Source of the DNA: Actinomycetes bacterium | GTDB taxonomy: Bacteria > Actinomycetota > Acidimicrobiia > Acidimicrobiales > RAAP-2 | NCBI GenBank assembly: GCA_021820665.1 | Contig: JAKADK010000025.1 | Span: 1-35,890, forward strand | Direction: 5' to 3' | DNA length: 35,890 nucleotides | Part shown: piece after piece, positions 22,280-30,928 of the stretch | Layout: each line of letters begins with the position of its first letter | Numbering within the stretch: the stretch's first letter is position 1 | The notes under the pieces: generated by a model | The model's input: the letters and a program-made list of their open reading frames with translations, nothing else | What the model was told of the DNA's origin: nothing | The model's database searches: none | Program-made: the position numbers and the translations under genes

Positions 22280-23532
22280 CGCTGCTCCCCGGACGTCCGC
22301 ACCCACGCCACCGGTTGGCCCTCGCCGATGCGCTCGCCGCGCATGGCGAGCCAACGGACGAGCACCCCGTCGAAGGGGGTGCGAATGTCGGTGGTGCCGA
22401 CGGTGCCGACCCGGTCCCCGACGGCGAGCATCGATCCCGGCGACGATCCGCCGTCGTGGCCGGGGAGCACGGTGGCCTGGGAGAGCGCCGAGTGCTCCAG
22501 GGGAGCGAGGCCCGCCTCCGGCTCGAAGACCCCCGCCGTGGGGCTCACGACGACGCGTTCCGACGTGTAGAGACGCTCGCCCTGGTGGACCGGGGAGTGG
22601 GCGTTCCAGATCTCCGGGCCGGCGACGGCATCGATCAGCTTGTCCAGGTCGTCGGGAACGGCCACGGCCACGGCACGGACGTCGGGCGCCGTCCGGCGGG
22701 CCAGCCCGGTCAGGACACCGCCCGGGCCCAGCTCGACGAGGACGGACGCCCCCCGGCCTGCGAGCGTCTCCAGGCAGTGGCGCCACCGGACCGGGGCACA
22801 CAGCTGAGCAGAGAGGAGGCCTTCCCACTCCTCGGGGTCGGTGTGGACGCGGGCGTCCACGTTGGCGACCACCGGGACCTCGGGAGCGTGGAACGTCACG
22901 GCTTGCAGCGCGGCACGCAGGCGCTCGCGGGCCGGCAGCATCAAGGGGGTGTGGAACGCCCCGGACACGGGTATGGGGAGGATCTTGCGGGCGCCGAGCG
23001 TCTTCGCGTGGGCTGCGGCCGACTCGATCCCGTCAGGCGTCCCGGAGATGACCACCTGGCCAGGGGCGTTGTAGTTGGCCACCCAGACGTCGGTCTCGGC
23101 CAGCTGGCAGGCAGCATCGGCGTCCTCGTCCGACATGCCGATGATGGCGGCCATCGTGCCGACCCGGCCGCTCGCCGCGACCTGCATGGCCGTGCCGCGT
23201 TCGATCACGAGGCGGATGCCGTCGGCGAAAGACACCGCACCCGACGCCACGAGTGCGGTGTACTCACCGAGGCTGTGCCCCCCGCACATCGCCGGGGCCA
23301 GCCCGATGCGCTCGACGGCGTCGAGGACGACGAGGCTGACGAGGAAGGTGGAGAGCTGGGCGTTCGCCGTCTCCTTCAGCACCTCGTCGGGAGCGTCGAG
23401 GACCAAGGACGCCAGGTCACGTCCGGCGATCTCGGATGCCTCGGCGACGAGCTCGAAGGAGGGGTGGTCCACCCAGGCCCGACCCATTCCGGACCGTTGT
23501 GAGCCTTGTCCGGGGAAGGTAAAGGCCAACAC
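22276..23532 (-). CDS. fabD: Malonyl-CoA:ACP transacylase with an extra C-terminal barrel-like domain
   Basis: A 418-aa protein that loads malonyl groups onto ACP. FPGQGSQ opens the domain, GGHSLGEY holds the nucleophile S87, and R112 and H194 (GAFHTPLM) complete the site. The usual enzyme ends near residue 305. Residues 311-418 form an added domain with the pattern of a biotinyl/lipoyl-type barrel-sandwich: VVVSPTAGVFEP, VGDRVGTVGTTDI, TPFDGVLVRWLAMRGERIGEGQPVAWV. The hairpin where a biotinyl or lipoyl lysine would sit reads TTDIRT and has no lysine. The GTG at 23532 has GAGGAGAG upstream. The longer frame to 23712 runs through the tRNA gene and is not used. Confidence 0.93.
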   Translation of the reverse strand: MLAFTFPGQGSQRSGMGRAWVDHPSFELVAEASEIAGRDLASLVLDAPDEVLKETANAQLSTFLVSLVVLDAVERIGLAPAMCGGHSLGEYTALVASGAVSFADGIRLVIERGTAMQVAASGRVGTMAAIIGMSDEDADAACQLAETDVWVANYNAPGQVVISGTPDGIESAAAHAKTLGARKILPIPVSGAFHTPLMLPARERLRAALQAVTFHAPEVPVVANVDARVHTDPEEWEGLLSAQLCAPVRWRHCLETLAGRGASVLVELGPGGVLTGLARRTAPDVRAVAVAVPDDLDKLIDAVAGPEIWNAHSPVHQGERLYTSERVVVSPTAGVFEPEAGLAPLEHSALSQATVLPGHDGGSSPGSMLAVGDRVGTVGTTDIRTPFDGVLVRWLAMRGERIGEGQPVAWVRTSGEQR

Positions 23533-23643
23533 CCACGCTCTCCTCTCGACGGCGACTGTACCGGTCCGGTCTCGTGCCGGGCCAGTGTGACATGTCCGGG
23601 CCCACCTGCGGTCCTCCCGACGGATCAGCACGGTCCGGTACCG

Positions 23644-23726
23644 TGCCCGGGGCGGGACTCGAACCCGCACGCCCTTTCGGACAATGGATTTTGAGTCCAT
23701 CGCGTCTGCCATTCCGCCACCCGGGC
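23644..23726 (-). tRNA. tRNA-Leu, anticodon CAA
   Basis: An 83-nt class II tRNA. The acceptor stem GCCCGGG pairs with CCCGGGC followed by A. The anticodon stem ATGGA/TCCAT encloses loop CTCAAAA with anticodon CAA, a long variable arm of about 15 nt follows, and the T arm is GCGGG-TTCGAGT-CCCGC. CCA is not encoded. It lies 111 bp upstream of fabD on the same strand. Confidence 0.95.
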
Positions 23727-23950
23727 CGTCGGGCGGTCAGCCTACCGTCTCCGTCGTGCTGCCCGGAGGTGCGCCGCACCCGGGCCGGGCCACCCCGTTC
23801 GTCGGCCAATCCGGTGCGCTCCGGCCATGGACCCGTAGGCTGCTTAGGGTGGTGCCTGTCGAGAACGCAGCAGCCGGAGAAGGGGTGGCCGGCACGCCAG
23901 GCCTGGCGTCGCAGCGGTGGCGTACGCTCGGGGAAGAGGGGCGCTCGATC

Positions 23951-25126
23951 GTGAGCGGCATCGAGGTCCTCTTCGTCGAGGCCGGGTTCGTGGCGCCGGT
24001 GCGCACCGCGGCCGGGACCCACCGCTCCCGACCGCTCGTCTTCGTGCGGGTGGTCACCGACGCCGGCGAGGGGTGGGGCGAGTGTGCAGCGCTCGCCGAC
24101 ACGACCTACGACCGGGAGGACGCCGCCACGGCGTTCCGTACGCTCACGACGGCGGGGGTGCCTCGCCTGGTGGGATCGGCCGGCGCCTCGGGGGGTCGGC
24201 TCCCGACACCCGGGCGATGTGCCACCGTGGTGGCGGCGGCCGGGTGCGGTCCACTGGCGTCAGCCGCCGTGGAGATGGCGGTGGGAGACGCCCACCTGCG
24301 TTCCGCCGGCCAGTCGCTCGCCTCGTGCGTCTCGGGACGAGCCGAAGGGTCCGCTCCGGCAGCGGCCCGAGCATCGGTGGGAGGGGTGCTCGGAATGGGC
24401 GCCGACGTGGGCGCCCTGCTGGAAGCGGCCGACCGCCTGGTCTCCGAGGGCATGAGCCGGCTGAAGGTGAAGATCGCTCCCGGGTACGACGTCGAGCCGT
24501 TGACGGCAGTGCGGGACCGGTACCCGAGGGTCGGCCTCCAAGCCGACGCCAACGGGAGCTACGCCGGCGTTCCCGGCGGTCCGCCGCTCGCCCTCGACGA
24601 CCTGGACCTGGTCTGCGTCGAGCAGCCCCTGGGGGTGGGGGACTTCGACGGGCATGCCCGTCTGGCCGAGGCCCGTTCCACGCCGATCTGCCTGGACGAG
24701 TCGCTCGACTCGGCGGCCTCGGTGCGCCGGGCATTGGCCCTCGGGGCGTGCTCGGTCGTGTGCGTCAAGCCGGCGCGCCTGGGGGGCATCGGCCAGGCGC
24801 TCGAGGCGTGTGAAGCCGTCACCGGACTGGGCTTCCCGCTGTGGATCGGGGGGATGTTCGAGTCGGGCTACGGCCGGGCGGCCAACGCCGGCATCGCCAC
24901 CGGACCCGGTCGGTGGCTGCCGGGGGACCTGAGCCGACCCTCTGGCTACCTGGAGCACCCGGTCACGGACGACCCGGAGTACGTCCGAGCCGGCGCCGGT
25001 GGCTTTCCCCCGCCGGGAGGCCCGCTCCAGCTGGTCGTCCCGTCCGGCCCAGGGCTGGCCCCGCCGCCTGAGCCCGCCCGGCTCCGGCCATGGTGTCGGC
25101 AGCGTCGTTGGTTCCCGCGGCGATGA
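23951..25126 (+). CDS. menC: o-Succinylbenzoate synthase (menaquinone pathway)
   Basis: A 391-aa enolase-superfamily enzyme that dehydrates SHCHC to o-succinylbenzoate for menaquinone. The lysine pair is in LKVKIAPGYD (K172, K174). Metal ligands are D199 (QADANGSY), E224 (VEQPL) and D249 (LDESL), and the second catalytic lysine is K273 (VCVKPARLGG). The C-terminal GGMFESGYGRA is typical of the OSBS/N-acylamino-acid racemase group, so racemase activity is an alternative. I use GTG 23951, which begins the conserved fold. A frame open to 23684 crosses the tRNA gene. No other men gene is in the window. Confidence 0.88.
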   Translation: MSGIEVLFVEAGFVAPVRTAAGTHRSRPLVFVRVVTDAGEGWGECAALADTTYDREDAATAFRTLTTAGVPRLVGSAGASGGRLPTPGRCATVVAAAGCGPLASAAVEMAVGDAHLRSAGQSLASCVSGRAEGSAPAAARASVGGVLGMGADVGALLEAADRLVSEGMSRLKVKIAPGYDVEPLTAVRDRYPRVGLQADANGSYAGVPGGPPLALDDLDLVCVEQPLGVGDFDGHARLAEARSTPICLDESLDSAASVRRALALGACSVVCVKPARLGGIGQALEACEAVTGLGFPLWIGGMFESGYGRAANAGIATGPGRWLPGDLSRPSGYLEHPVTDDPEYVRAGAGGFPPPGGPLQLVVPSGPGLAPPPEPARLRPWCRQRRWFPRR

Positions 25127-25233
25127 CCAGGGCTGCGCCGAGGGGGTGGGCGGGCCCACGCCGAACCGGGTCCTCCAGGCCGGTCGCCCGGCGGTCGTGC
25201 CAGGCTCGGCCCCACGCGTAGGATGGCCGTCCC

Positions 25234-25527
25234 ATGTTGCGCGCGACGATCGAGCGGAGGCTGAGCGATACCCATGCCCGCCTGGTCCGGGCGCGAGCAG
25301 AGCTGGCGATCCTCGACGAGCAGCTCCACGTCGTGACCGAGATCGAGGACGACACACGGTTGCGTGCCCTCGTCTCCGAGACACCGGTGGCGGCCAAGGA
25401 GCATGACGAGGCCAGCCGGCACTCCGTCGCCATGCAGCGCACCCGGGCGGCGCTGGTCGAGACCATCGCCGAGCTCGAGCGGCGTCAAGAAGAGCTGTTG
25501 GACCGGTTGGGATCCAGGAGCGGATGA
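25234..25527 (+). CDS. Small coiled-coil conserved hypothetical protein
   Basis: A 97-aa highly charged helical protein, probably a long antiparallel coiled coil: RLVRARAELAILDEQLHVV in the first half, ALVETIAELERRQEELLDRL in the second. It has no membrane segment or enzyme motif. Similar small actinobacterial proteins are known only as hypotheticals. The ATG at 25234 follows GTAGGATGG. It lies in the same direction as pdtaR, 133 bp ahead of it. A short GTGGGC/GCCCAC hairpin lies in the gap before it (25146-25159). Confidence 0.7.
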   Translation: MLRATIERRLSDTHARLVRARAELAILDEQLHVVTEIEDDTRLRALVSETPVAAKEHDEASRHSVAMQRTRAALVETIAELERRQEELLDRLGSRSG

Positions 25528-25660
25528 GGCCGGGCGGAGGCAAGATGGCGGTGGCGGAGCGGTGGACCGGGTGGCGTGGAAGGCGTGGAGTTAGAGCACC
25601 GATGGCACACGGCCCGACGGCAGCGGCACGGCGACAGGGCCCCCGAGCGGAGGAGCACGC

Positions 25661-26272
25661 ATGACCAGACGCGTCGTGATCGCTGAGGACGAGGCGATCA
25701 TCCGGCTGGACCTGAAGGAGATCCTGGTCGACGAGGGCTTCGACGTGGTCGGCGAGACGGGCCGGGGCGACGATGCGCTGACGCTCGTCGTGGACCGGAG
25801 GCCCGACGTGGCCATCCTCGACGTGAAGATGCCGGGCATGGACGGCTTGGCCGTGGCCCGGGCCATCGCCGAGACGGACCAGAAGGTGGCGGTGGTGATC
25901 CTGACGGCGTTCAGCCAGCGGGCGCTCATAGACGAAGCCCGTGACGCCGGGGTGGCGGCCTACCTGGTCAAGCCGTTCCAGCGCCACGAGATCGTTCCCG
26001 CCATCGAGCAGGCGGTGGCGAAGTGCGCCGAGGAATGGGCGATCGACGACGAGGTGGCGAGCAGGGATGCCCATCGGGACGGCGGGACGTCGATCGCCGA
26101 GGACAAGCTCGAGACGAGAAGGCTCGTGGATGGGGCGAAGGAGGTCCTCATGGAGCGCTACGGCCTGAGCGAGAGCGACGCGTTCGGGTTCGTCCAGCGC
26201 ACGGCGATGGGGAGCCGGAGCCGGATGAGCGACGTGGCCCGCCAGGTGCTCGATGGCACGCTCACGCCGTAG
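25661..26272 (+). CDS. pdtaR: ANTAR-domain response regulator (PdtaR-like)
   Basis: A 203-aa two-component output protein. The receiver domain (1-120) has the acidic pocket E9/D10, phospho-acceptor D54 (AILDVKMPG), T82 and K104 (YLVKPF). The C-terminal ANTAR domain (about 135-195, KEVLMERYGLSESDAFGFVQRTAM) binds paired RNA hairpins and prevents transcription termination. A histidine kinase partner (PdtaS in mycobacteria) is not in the window. GGAGGAG lies before the ATG. polA starts 18 bp after the stop, a likely joint transcript. No clear dual-hexaloop ANTAR target was seen nearby. Confidence 0.93.
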   Translation: MTRRVVIAEDEAIIRLDLKEILVDEGFDVVGETGRGDDALTLVVDRRPDVAILDVKMPGMDGLAVARAIAETDQKVAVVILTAFSQRALIDEARDAGVAAYLVKPFQRHEIVPAIEQAVAKCAEEWAIDDEVASRDAHRDGGTSIAEDKLETRRLVDGAKEVLMERYGLSESDAFGFVQRTAMGSRSRMSDVARQVLDGTLTP

Positions 26273-26290
26273 CGTGGCCGGGGCCCGGCG

Positions 26291-29200
26291 GTGACGTCCA
26301 CCCCGGCACAGGAGGCTCCCGGGCCGGTCGGGCCGCTCCTGGTGCTGGACGGGATGTCCCTGGCGTTCCGGGCCTACTTCGCGCTCCCGCCCGAGCTCGC
26401 CACCAGCACCGGGGTGGTGACGAACGCTCTCCACGGCTTCGTCTCCATGCTCTCGAACCTGGTGCGGGACCATCACCCGACGGCGCTGGCGGTAGCCTTC
26501 GACCTCCCGGGGCCCACGTTCCGGGACGCGCTGGTCGAGGAGTACAAGGGTGGGCGGGCCGCGACGCCCGAGGACCTGTTGCCGCAGTTCGACATGATCG
26601 AGACGGTGGTCGCCAGCCTTGCCATCCCGGTGATCTCGGCTGAAGGGTATGAGGCGGACGACGTGCTGGCCACGCTGGCCACGCGAGCCCGGGACCGGCA
26701 CCGCCCCGTCGTGGTGGTCACCGGAGATCGTGACTCCTACCAGCTCGTCGAGGATCCCTACGTCCGAGTGCTCTACAACCGGCGGGGGGTGAGCGACTAC
26801 GTGCTCTATGACGAAGAGGGCATCGCTGCCCGCACAGGGGTGCCACCCCGCTCCTATCCGACCCTGGCCGCGCTGCGGGGCGATCCGTCCGACAACCTTC
26901 CCGGGGTGCCCGGCGTGGGGGAGAAGACCGCAGCGAAGCTGGTCAACGAGTACGGCGACCTCGACGCTCTCTACGCGCATCTCGACGCCCTGTCCCCGAA
27001 GCTGCGGGAGAATCTCCGCGCCCACGAGCAACAGGTCCGCGCCAACGCCCAGGTGATCCCCCTCGTCCGCGACGTGCCGATCGCGGTCCCCGATGCCGAT
27101 CTGGAGCTGGGTGCCTGGGACGAGGACGAGGTCCGGAACACGTTCGAGGCCTTCGAGCTCCGCACGCTGTGGAACCGGCTCCGTCCCCTGCTGCGGAGCG
27201 GCGCGTTCGGCCCTCCGCGGTCCGAGCTGACCGACGGAGGTTCGGCGGAGCGCTCCGAGCTCCAGGTCGGGGACGGCACGGGATCTCCGAGGGCGAAGGG
27301 ACGCGGGGGTCCGGGCCCGGTGACCGAGGATCCCGTTCCCGGAGGCGGGGTGGCTGTCGGCACAGACCCCGCCGACCTGATGGCGCCGGTCAACGTCACG
27401 AGGCCGCTGGCGGTGGGAGAGGCCGTGACGGCACTCGGGGGATTGGGAGCTCGGGCGGCCTCCGGTGGGGCGCCGGTGGCGCTCGTCGCCGTGTCGGGGG
27501 CATGGGAGGGCACACCGGGCCGGACGCGCCTCACGCACCTGGCCTTCACGCGGGGTGGCGACTCTGACCAGAGAGCGGGGAAGCGGGGAGCGGTCGACGT
27601 GCTCGTCCTCGGCCCGGAGGTCACCGGCCACCTCTACGACGGTGCCTCTGGGGAGGTCACCGGCCTCATCGGCGCTGCCGGCGCCCGGGGGGCGGTGCCG
27701 GATGGCACCCCGGAGACTGTTGTCCTCCGCCAGGTGTTGGCGTTGGTGGCGGGTGCCGATGGGCCGGGCGTCGTCGCCCACGACGCCAAGAACCTCATGG
27801 ACTCCCTCCTGCCGGTGGGGATCGACGTGACCGGCCTGCGGCTCGACACGTCGGTCGCCGCCTACCTGCTCCAGCCGTCGGACGGGCGCTACGGGCTCGC
27901 CGACGTCGCCCGGAGGTACCTCGGAGCCGATCTCGATGGGTCGCGGCCGGAGAGCGGGCAGGGACAGGGCGCGCTCGACCTACGGGCCCCGGATTCGCGC
28001 CGGGATGCCGGCTCGGCGGGGGACGGTCCGGTGGAGGCAACGGCACTGGCCGCCGCCACGGTCGCCCGCCTCGCTCCCGTGCTCCGGAGCGAGCTGGAGG
28101 GCGTCGGCGAGCTCGGGCTGAGCGACGACATCGAGACCCCGCTCGTCCGGGTGCTGGCGAAGATGGAGGTGACCGGGATCGCCGTGGACCCGTCGGTCCT
28201 GCGCGCCATCGGCCGAGACCTCGTCGAAGAATGCCGGTCGCTCGAGCATCAGCTCCACGGGCTGGCCGGGGGGCCGTTCAACGTCAACTCGGTCCCCCAG
28301 CTCCGGACCGTGCTCTACGAACGCTTGGGGCTCAAGCCGGTACGCAAGACGAAGACCGGGTACTCGACCGATGCTCGGACCCTGGAGCAGCTCCGGGACC
28401 AGCACCCCTTCGTGGAGGTGTTGCTCCGGTACCGGGAGGTGGAGAAGCTCCGGTCGACCTACGGGGAGGCGCTCCTCGGTGAGATCGCCGCCGACGGCAG
28501 GATCCACGCCACCTTCCACCAGACGGTGGCGCGGACCGGACGGCTGTCGTCGGACCGGCCAAACCTCCACAACATCCCGGTCCGGACACCGGAAGGCCGG
28601 CGGTTCAGGGAGGCGTTCGTCCCCGCCGCCGGCTGTCGACTGCTGGTGGCCGACTACGACCAGATCGAGCTGCGGGCGATCGCCCACCTGTCGGGTGACC
28701 CTGGGCTCACCGCCGCCTTTGCTGCCGGCAGGGACGTCCACACGATGGTGGCGTCCCGGGTGTTCGGGGTCCCAGAGGGAGAGGTCACGCCGGTGCAGCG
28801 GTCCACGGCAAAGATGGTCTCCTACGGGCTCGCCTACGGGATGGAGGCCTACGGGCTCGCCCAACGCCTTGCCGTGCCGGTCGAGGAGGCAGCCGGCATC
28901 CTCGGGTCCTTCTTCGAGGCGTTTCCGGCGGTGCGCGCCTCGATGGAGAACGCGGTGGCCGAGGCCAGGGAGCGGGGCTATACGCTGACGGCGTTCGGGA
29001 GGCGTCGGGCGCTGCCGGAGCTCCGGTCCTCGGTCTATCAGCTCCGCCAGGCGGCCGAGCGCCAGGCCATGAACGCCGGGATCCAGGGCCTGGCCGCCGA
29101 CGTGTTCAAGCTGGCCCTCGTCCGGCTGGACCGAGCGCTGGAGGACGAGGGGTGCCGCGCGTCCATCGTGCTCCAGGTCCACGACGAGGTGCTGGTCGAG

Positions 29201-29332
29201 GTGCCCGTCGACGAGGAGGACCGCGTCTTCGACCTGACGAGGAGCGTGCTCACCGATCCCGTCGAGCTGTCGGTCCCGCTCCCCGTGTCGATGGCGTGGG
29301 GAACGTCGTGGGCCGAGGCGAAGGGCGGCTGA
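26291..29332 (+). CDS. polA: DNA polymerase I
   Basis: A 1013-aa polymerase for repair and Okazaki-fragment maturation. The N-terminal 5' nuclease (about 15-310) has LLVLDGMSLAFRAYF, VVTGDRDSYQLV and GDPSDNLPGVPGVGEKTA. The middle domain lacks the proofreading DxE motif, as in many actinobacterial enzymes, and carries a low-complexity insertion at about 310-370. The polymerase domain has motif A with D788 (ADYDQIELRAIAHL), motif B with K841 and Y845, and motif C with H964-D965-E966. Tyr at 845 (E. coli Phe762) is expected to reduce discrimination against dideoxynucleotides. The start is GTG 26291. It is about 100 aa longer than the mycobacterial enzyme. Confidence 0.96.
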   Translation: MTSTPAQEAPGPVGPLLVLDGMSLAFRAYFALPPELATSTGVVTNALHGFVSMLSNLVRDHHPTALAVAFDLPGPTFRDALVEEYKGGRAATPEDLLPQFDMIETVVASLAIPVISAEGYEADDVLATLATRARDRHRPVVVVTGDRDSYQLVEDPYVRVLYNRRGVSDYVLYDEEGIAARTGVPPRSYPTLAALRGDPSDNLPGVPGVGEKTAAKLVNEYGDLDALYAHLDALSPKLRENLRAHEQQVRANAQVIPLVRDVPIAVPDADLELGAWDEDEVRNTFEAFELRTLWNRLRPLLRSGAFGPPRSELTDGGSAERSELQVGDGTGSPRAKGRGGPGPVTEDPVPGGGVAVGTDPADLMAPVNVTRPLAVGEAVTALGGLGARAASGGAPVALVAVSGAWEGTPGRTRLTHLAFTRGGDSDQRAGKRGAVDVLVLGPEVTGHLYDGASGEVTGLIGAAGARGAVPDGTPETVVLRQVLALVAGADGPGVVAHDAKNLMDSLLPVGIDVTGLRLDTSVAAYLLQPSDGRYGLADVARRYLGADLDGSRPESGQGQGALDLRAPDSRRDAGSAGDGPVEATALAAATVARLAPVLRSELEGVGELGLSDDIETPLVRVLAKMEVTGIAVDPSVLRAIGRDLVEECRSLEHQLHGLAGGPFNVNSVPQLRTVLYERLGLKPVRKTKTGYSTDARTLEQLRDQHPFVEVLLRYREVEKLRSTYGEALLGEIAADGRIHATFHQTVARTGRLSSDRPNLHNIPVRTPEGRRFREAFVPAAGCRLLVADYDQIELRAIAHLSGDPGLTAAFAAGRDVHTMVASRVFGVPEGEVTPVQRSTAKMVSYGLAYGMEAYGLAQRLAVPVEEAAGILGSFFEAFPAVRASMENAVAEARERGYTLTAFGRRRALPELRSSVYQLRQAAERQAMNAGIQGLAADVFKLALVRLDRALEDEGCRASIVLQVHDEVLVEVPVDEEDRVFDLTRSVLTDPVELSVPLPVSMAWGTSWAEAKGG

Positions 29333-29381
29333 CCTGCGTCGCCACGGAGTGAGCGGGGCCCACGGTGCTACCATGGTCGGT

Positions 29382-29398
29382 CGGCTCCCCCGGAGCCG
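29382..29398 (+). terminator. Short hairpin between polA and rpsA
   Basis: A 7-bp stem CGGCTCC/GGAGCCG with a 3-base loop, 50 bp after the polA stop and 67 bp before rpsA. It could end polA messages or sit in the rpsA leader. No T-tract is present. Confidence 0.4.
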
Positions 29399-29464
29399 TA
29401 GCCTGCACTCGGGTCACCGGCTGGGTGTCCCGATCCTGTCCTGAAAGCGAGCAACCGAGCCCCT

Positions 29465-30880
29465 ATGTCCGACGAGCCTGCAGCACACGGCGGTATGACC
29501 GCCACCCTGTCCCCCGAGGCGATGGGTCACTTCGACGACCAGGGGGTCTACGTGCCCCGGTCGATCACCGAGGACGACCTGGGTGGTGCGTCCCTGGAGG
29601 ACGCCATGGCAGGCACGATCGTCGAGTTCGAAGACGGCGACCTGGTGCAGGGCACGGTGGTGAAGATCGACCGCGACGAGGTGCTCCTCGACATCGGGTT
29701 CAAGTCCGAGGGCGTCATCCCCGTCCGGGAGCTCTCCATCCGCAACGACGTCGATCCGTCGGAGATCGTCTCGATCGGCGATGCGGTTGAGGCTCTCGTC
29801 CTCCAGAAGGAGGACAAGGAAGGCCGGCTCATCCTGTCGAAGAAGCGGGCGCAGTACGAGCGGGCCTGGGGCACGATCGAGAAGCTGAAGGAAGCCAACC
29901 AGGTGGTGAGCGGCCCGGTGATCGAAGTGGTCAAAGGTGGGCTCATCGTGGACATCGGGCTCCGCGGCTTCCTTCCGGCGTCGCTGGTGGAGCTTCGCAG
30001 GGTGCGCGAGCTCCAGCCCTACGTGGGCAAGACGATCGAGGCGAAGATCATCGAGCTGGACCGGAACCGCAACAACGTCGTCCTGTCCCGCCGGGCGTGG
30101 CTGGAGGAGACCCAGAAGGAGCAGCGCGGCGAGTTCCTCGTCAACCTCAAACCGGGGGAGCGGCGCCGGGGCGTGGTGTCCTCCGTCGTCAACTTCGGCG
30201 CCTTCGTGGACCTGGGCGGCATGGACGGTCTCGTCCACGTCTCCGAGCTGTCCTGGAAGCACGTGGACCATCCCTCCTCGGTGGTGTCGGTGGGCGACGA
30301 GATCGAGGTCGAGGTGCTGGATGTCGATCTCTCCAAGGAACGGATCAGCCTGTCGTTGAAGGCCACGCAGACCGATCCGTGGCAGGACTTCGCCAACTCG
30401 CACCAGGTCGGCGAGCTGGTCTACGGCCGGATCACCAAGCTCGTGCCCTTCGGGTCGTTCGTGCAGGTGGGGGACGGTATCGAGGGCCTGGTGCACATCT
30501 CGGAGATGGCGGTCCACCACGTGGACCTCCCCGAGCAGGTGGTGACGCCCGGCGAGGAGCTGTGGGTGAAGATCATTGACATCGACCTCCAGCGTCGGCG
30601 CATCAGCCTCTCGATCAAGCAGGCGGCCGAGGGCGGGGAGGTCTCCGAGGAGTACCGGGAGGCCTTTGGCGAGCACGCCTACGACGAGCAGGGGAACTAC
30701 ATCGGCCCCTTCGAGTTCGCCGAGGCGGAGTTCACGCCGGAGACCGAGGCCCAGGCGGCCTGGGCGGAGTACGTGGCCGAGCACGGGGTGGCAGAGGCAC
30801 CGGCAGCCGATCCGGTAGGCGGGGCCGGGGACGTGGCCGGAGCGGTCGCGGACGAGGCGATCGGCACCAGCGAGGCCTGA
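29465..30880 (+). CDS. rpsA: 30S ribosomal protein S1
   Basis: A 471-aa RNA-binding ribosomal protein with four S1 (OB-fold) repeats at about residues 55-125, 140-205, 222-295 and 308-380. Typical phrases are GDLVQGTVVKIDRDEVLLDIGFKSEG (shown here split: GTVVKIDRDEVLLDIG, FKSEG), NFGAFVDLGGMDGLVHVSEL and PFGSFVQVGDGIEGLVHISEM. A Glu/Ala-rich acidic tail follows, as in other actinobacterial S1 proteins, which have four repeats rather than the six of E. coli. The ATG at 29465 is used, with an alternative at 29495. It follows polA, the same order as in mycobacteria, where coaE comes next. Here a membrane gene follows instead. Confidence 0.95.
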   Translation: MSDEPAAHGGMTATLSPEAMGHFDDQGVYVPRSITEDDLGGASLEDAMAGTIVEFEDGDLVQGTVVKIDRDEVLLDIGFKSEGVIPVRELSIRNDVDPSEIVSIGDAVEALVLQKEDKEGRLILSKKRAQYERAWGTIEKLKEANQVVSGPVIEVVKGGLIVDIGLRGFLPASLVELRRVRELQPYVGKTIEAKIIELDRNRNNVVLSRRAWLEETQKEQRGEFLVNLKPGERRRGVVSSVVNFGAFVDLGGMDGLVHVSELSWKHVDHPSSVVSVGDEIEVEVLDVDLSKERISLSLKATQTDPWQDFANSHQVGELVYGRITKLVPFGSFVQVGDGIEGLVHISEMAVHHVDLPEQVVTPGEELWVKIIDIDLQRRRISLSIKQAAEGGEVSEEYREAFGEHAYDEQGNYIGPFEFAEAEFTPETEAQAAWAEYVAEHGVAEAPAADPVGGAGDVAGAVADEAIGTSEA

Positions 30881-30928
30881 TCGGCCCGACCGCTCGTTGG
30901 CGGTGACGCCGGTGTCTCCAGGTCGACG

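Noticed and set aside
23533-23712. N-terminal extension of FabD to 23712
   Set aside because: The extra codons run through the tRNA-Leu gene, while GTG 23532 has a good ribosome site and begins the conserved fold.
24260-27781. An 1173-codon minus-strand frame
   Set aside because: It is antisense to menC, pdtaR and polA, with His/Arg/Pro-rich translation; the plus-strand genes are unmistakable.
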